Below are positions 4,793 through 7,644 of a DNA stretch of 7,644 nucleotides, one piece after another (position 1 is the first letter of the stretch; every line of letters begins with the position of its first letter). Made by a program: the position numbers and the translations under genes. The notes below the pieces were generated by a model. The model searched no databases, was not told the DNA's origin, and worked only from the letters and a program-made list of their open reading frames with translations. This DNA is from an uncultured Actinomyces sp. (lineage in GTDB: Bacteria; Actinomycetota; Actinomycetes; Actinomycetales; Actinomycetaceae): NCBI GenBank assembly GCA_900556405.1, contig USPB01000092.1:1-7644 (forward strand), written 5' to 3'.

Positions 4793-7644
4793 CTACTTCC
4801 CCGCAAGCAGCGTCGCCAGGTGGACGCCCCCGCGGCCCGCCAGCTGCGCGGCCTGGGTGCGGCACGAGAAGCCGTCCGCCAGATACACCGCGTCCGGTTG
4901 CGCCGACAGGGACGGCAGCAGCGAATGCGACGCGACCGCGACCGACAGGTCGTAGTGGCCCGCCTCCATGCCGAAATTACCGGCCAGGCCGCAGCAACCC
5001 TCGAGCCGCGTCACGCGCGCGCCCAACGACTCGAGCAGCGCCTGGTCGGTGTCCCACCCCATGACGGAATAGTGGTGGCAGTGCGGCTGCGCGACGATCT
5101 CGACGCCCGCCAGGCTCGGCAGGCGGCGCTCGGCCGCGGGCACGGCCGACAGCACCTCGGCGAGGGTGCGCGTCGCGCCCGACACGAGCAGTGAGCGCGG
5201 ATCCTCAGGCAGCAGGTCGAGCAGGTCATCGCGCAGCACCGCCGTACATGACGGCTCGACACCGACGATCGGGATCCCCGACGCCGCAAAGGGCGCGAGG
5301 ACGCCGAGCAACGACGACAGGTGTTTCTTCGCGCCCGTCAGCTGGCCTGTCGTAATCCACGTGAGGCCGCAGCACGCGTCCGGCGCGACGATCGGCGCAA
5401 ACCCGTTCGCCTCCAGGACGTCGACGACCGCGCGCGCACCCGTGTCATCGAGAGTCTGGCTAAACGAGTCCGCCCACACGAGCGCGTACGGCCGCCCGCT
5501 GGGGTCGCGCGGCCCGGAAAGGATCGGGGAGGTCGCCATCGACGAGGCCGGGGCGCCGCCGCGCTCGCGGGCAGAGTCAGTCGAGGCCGGGGCGCCGCTG
5601 CGCTCGCGGGCGGAGTCGGTCGAGGCCGGGGTTGACGAGGCCGGGGCGCCGCCATGCTCGCGGGCAGAGTCAGACGAGGCCGGGGCACCGCCGCGCTCGC
5701 GGGCATCGGTCGCGGCTGCGGAACTTGCAGCAGCGGAGGTCGCGGCTGCGGAACTTGCGGCTGAGGAACTCGCGGCAGCGCGAGCCGCAGTATCGCGAGC
5801 CGCAGTGCCGGAAGTCGCAGTGAAAGAAGATGCTGTGTCGCCAGGCGGGACAGAATCCGCCAGCAGCGAGTGGCGGCGAGCCCACGCGGTGAAGGTGCCG
5901 GACTGGAGGGCGGGCATGCCTCGTCGAGGATCGAGGCCGATGAGGCGGAAGGCGAGCGAGCGCAGGGGAGCGACCGACATGATGGCGTTTGCCACGCGTG
6001 CCAGGCCGGGCACGCGCGCGGTGACGCGGGTGAGGCGCGGCAGCCAGCCGAGCGTGTAGTGGCTGAGGGGGCGCACTCGTCCCCGGTAGGTACGGAAGAG
6101 CGCTTCGGAGCGGTAGCGCGCCATGTCGACCCCGGCGGGGCAGTCCGCCGAGCAGGCCTTGCAGGCCAGACACAGGTCGAGGGCTTCGAGGACTTCGGGG
6201 GAGTCGATGGCCTGAACGAGCTGCGAGTTTGCGGCCTCCTGGAGGATGCGAGCGCGCCCGCGGGTCACGTCCTTCTCGTCGCGCGTGGCCAGGTAGGAGG
6301 GGCACATGAAGGTGCCGGACACTCCCGCGCGGCACTTGCCAACGCCGGTGCAGCGGTGGACGGCGGCCGTGAAGTCGCCGCCGTCGTGGGTGAAGGCAAA
6401 GCCGCCATCGGCGGGCATGGGGCGCGCGGCGACGCGGCGCAGGCCAAAATCGAGGGGGTCGACGCCGGGCTGCAGGTCGAGCGCACCATCGGCAGGGCCG
6501 AGGCCGGTGCCGCCAGCAGCGCCAGACACGTCAGGCGACGGCGAGGAGTCGGTGGCGGCCGCATCGTTGGGCTCGAGCGCGCCAGCAGCAGGAAAGAGGC
6601 CGGAACGACCGGCGGCCGCATCGTCACGATCTCTGAAGGCAGAGTCAGGCCCGCCGTGGGCCGCCACCCCGTCAACAACCCCGCCGTGCGCCGCACGTGC
6701 CCGCGCCCGCGCGCGAGAGGCGGCCTCGGCCTCGTCCATGGGGGAGGCGAGCACCCCGGGGTTGAGGCGGTTGTCCGGGTCGAAGAGGTACTTGACGCGG
6801 GCGAACAGGTCGAGCATGTCGGGGGTGTACATGAAGCGCAGGAGTTCGCCGCGGGCGCGCCCGTCGCCGTGCTCGCCGGAGACGGAACCGCCGTGGGCAG
6901 CGCAGATGCGGGCCGCGGACTGCAGGAACGCGCGCGAGTGTGCCACGCCCTCGGGGGTCTCGAGTGGCATGGCGAGGCGCACGTGCACGCAGCCGTCGCC
7001 GAAGTGCCCGTACAGGAGGCCGTCGATGTCGAACTCCTCCATGAGGGCGGTGAAGTCCCGCAGGTAGGCGCCGAGGTTCTCGGGCGGGACGGCCGCGTCC
7101 TCGAAGCCAGGCCAGGCCTGCTGGTCGCCGCCGCCCGCCCCGTCCGGCGGGGTGCGCCCGCCCAGGCCTGCACCGTCGGCGCGGATCCTCCACAGGGCCG
7201 AGGCCTGCGCCCCCGGCGGGTATACGACCGTGTCGATGGCGGCCGAGTCGGCGCACAGGGTGCGTGCGCGTTCCAGGGAGGCGGTGATGTCTTCTCCGGG
7301 GGCGCCGACTTCGACGAGGAGCCAGCCTTCGCCCTCGGGCAGGGCGGGGACGGCGCCGGGGCCCTTGTGGGCGCGTACGACGTCGACGAGGCGGCGGTCC
7401 ATGCCCTCCACGGCGAGGGGGGAATGGGTAAGGAGCGCGGGCACGTCGTCGGCGGCCTCGATCATGGAGCGGTAGCCGAGGGCAGCGAGCACGGGCGCGT
7501 CGGGCAGCGGCACGAGGCGCACGGTGATCGACAGGATGAGGACGAGGGTGCCCTCCGTGCCCGCGAGCATGGCGGCGAGGTTGCGCCCACCCTCGGGGGT
7601 GAGGTGCTCGAGGGAGTATCCGGAGACCTGGCGCTTGAAGCGGC
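4793..7644 (-). CDS. YdiJ-like FAD-linked oxidase / Fe-S / CCG-domain oxidoreductase (5' end outside window)
   Basis: About 950 codons are visible and the frame runs off the right edge, so the ATG at 7568-7570 is internal. In order: the end of the FAD-binding (PCMH) domain (GYSLEHL, AGTEGTL); the FAD-oxidase C domain with YGHFGDGCVH (about 6980-7013) and GEHGDGRARGELL (about 6842-6880), the His/Glu metal and substrate site of the D-2-hydroxyglutarate/D-lactate dehydrogenase type; CTGVGKC...MCPS (Cys codons 6350, 6332, 6302); CLACKACSADCP (Cys codons 6170, 6161, 6152, 6140); and two CCG domains (CCGLTW at 5369-5374 and EPSC at 5246; CHH at 5078, CCG at 4991-4996, Cys at 4862). All key Cys are present. 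It probably oxidises a D-2-hydroxy acid at the inner membrane face and passes electrons to quinone; the substrate is unknown. Linkers at about 6468-6715 and 5535-5850 make it longer than E. coli YdiJ (about 1,018 aa). Confidence 0.93.
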   Translation of the reverse strand, partial: RFKRQVSGYSLEHLTPEGGRNLAAMLAGTEGTLVLILSITVRLVPLPDAPVLAALGYRSMIEAADDVPALLTHSPLAVEGMDRRLVDVVRAHKGPGAVPALPEGEGWLLVEVGAPGEDITASLERARTLCADSAAIDTVVYPPGAQASALWRIRADGAGLGGRTPPDGAGGGDQQAWPGFEDAAVPPENLGAYLRDFTALMEEFDIDGLLYGHFGDGCVHVRLAMPLETPEGVAHSRAFLQSAARICAAHGGSVSGEHGDGRARGELLRFMYTPDMLDLFARVKYLFDPDNRLNPGVLASPMDEAEAASRARARARAAHGGVVDGVAAHGGPDSAFRDRDDAAAGRSGLFPAAGALEPNDAAATDSSPSPDVSGAAGGTGLGPADGALDLQPGVDPLDFGLRRVAARPMPADGGFAFTHDGGDFTAAVHRCTGVGKCRAGVSGTFMCPSYLATRDEKDVTRGRARILQEAANSQLVQAIDSPEVLEALDLCLACKACSADCPAGVDMARYRSEALFRTYRGRVRPLSHYTLGWLPRLTRVTARVPGLARVANAIMSVAPLRSLAFRLIGLDPRRGMPALQSGTFTAWARRHSLLADSVPPGDTASSFTATSGTAARDTAARAAASSSAASSAAATSAAASSAAATDARERGGAPASSDSAREHGGAPASSTPASTDSARERSGAPASTDSARERGGAPASSMATSPILSGPRDPSGRPYALVWADSFSQTLDDTGARAVVDVLEANGFAPIVAPDACCGLTWITTGQLTGAKKHLSSLLGVLAPFAASGIPIVGVEPSCTAVLRDDLLDLLPEDPRSLLVSGATRTLAEVLSAVPAAERRLPSLAGVEIVAQPHCHHYSVMGWDTDQALLESLGARVTRLEGCCGLAGNFGMEAGHYDLSVAVASHSLLPSLSAQPDAVYLADGFSCRTQAAQLAGRGGVHLATLLAGK
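5541..5705 (-). repeat. 39-bp minisatellite encoding a linker in the oxidase
   Basis: Full 39-bp units lie at 5541-5579, 5580-5618 and 5634-5672, with a truncated 15-bp unit at 5619-5633 and a 33-bp partial at 5673-5705. All differ by only a few bases. The unit is 13 codons, so the frame is kept; read on the - strand it encodes variants of DSARERGGAPASS. It lies between the second Fe-S motif and the first CCG domain. Confidence 0.93.
5709..5818 (-). repeat. Short Ala/Ser-coding repeats next to the minisatellite
   Basis: A 20-bp sequence (GTCGCGGCTGCGGAACTTGC) occurs at 5709-5728 and again at 5739-5758, followed by further degenerate copies and a doubled CGCGAGCCGCAGT. On the - strand these encode the Ala/Ser-rich run (AAASS-type) that precedes the DSARERGG repeats. 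It is a second repeat family in the same linker. Confidence 0.8.

Noticed and set aside
5166..6059. Plus-strand open frame of about 300 codons inside the oxidase
   Set aside because: It is antisense to conserved Fe-S and CCG domain sequence, and its product is low-complexity repeat translation.
7568..7570. ATG at 7570 as start of the oxidase
   Set aside because: The frame continues upstream to the window edge with conserved FAD-domain sequence (GYSLEHL...GGRNLAAMLAGTEGTL), so the ATG is internal.

Overview
The window is high-GC, actinobacterial-looking DNA, most like Actinomyces/Schaalia or a related Actinomycetales genus. This rests on strong G/C bias at third codon positions, a GTG start, ATGA-coupled genes, and an AbiEi-like/DUF559 fusion protein of a kind common in Actinobacteria. 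The genus is an inference.

Region 1 (1-2270, + strand) is the end of an operon. It holds the last 107 residues of a LolD/MacB-type ABC ATPase, an FMN-binding lipoprotein starting in an ATGA overlap, and ApbE, the FMN transferase family that attaches FMN covalently to such proteins, starting 4 nt later. Together they look like a module in which ApbE flavinylates the lipoprotein for extracytoplasmic electron transfer, and the ABC transporter works in the same envelope process. The ApbE carries an unusual insertion of about 105 residues between two conserved motifs, and no export signal is visible.

Region 2 (2271-4172) is an accessory-looking cassette. A gene with atypical codon use (2916-4010), encoding a winged-helix/AbiEi-like N-terminus fused to a PD-(D/E)xK DUF559-type nuclease domain, lies between two direct copies of a composite repeat. 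Each copy is a tandem array of a 19-bp unit (2 full units on the left, 4 on the right) ending in a conserved tail of about 66 bp that can fold into a hairpin. A perfect DnaA-box-like 9-mer and a one-mismatch second copy sit upstream of the gene.

Region 3 (4173-4792) has no gene I can support. It holds a perfect 28-bp direct repeat, a G/C hairpin, and an A+T-rich 113-bp segment bounded by 16-bp inverted repeats that resembles a MITE or other small element.

Region 4 (4793-7644, - strand, 5' end outside the window) is most of a large YdiJ-like FAD/Fe-S oxidoreductase: FAD-linked oxidase, two Fe-S motifs and two CCG cysteine-rich domains in one chain. Two long low-complexity linkers separate its domains, one built from a 39-bp minisatellite. 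Repeat-built inserts at domain or loop boundaries in both ApbE and this oxidase, together with the intergenic repeats, suggest a locus or genome prone to repeat expansion.
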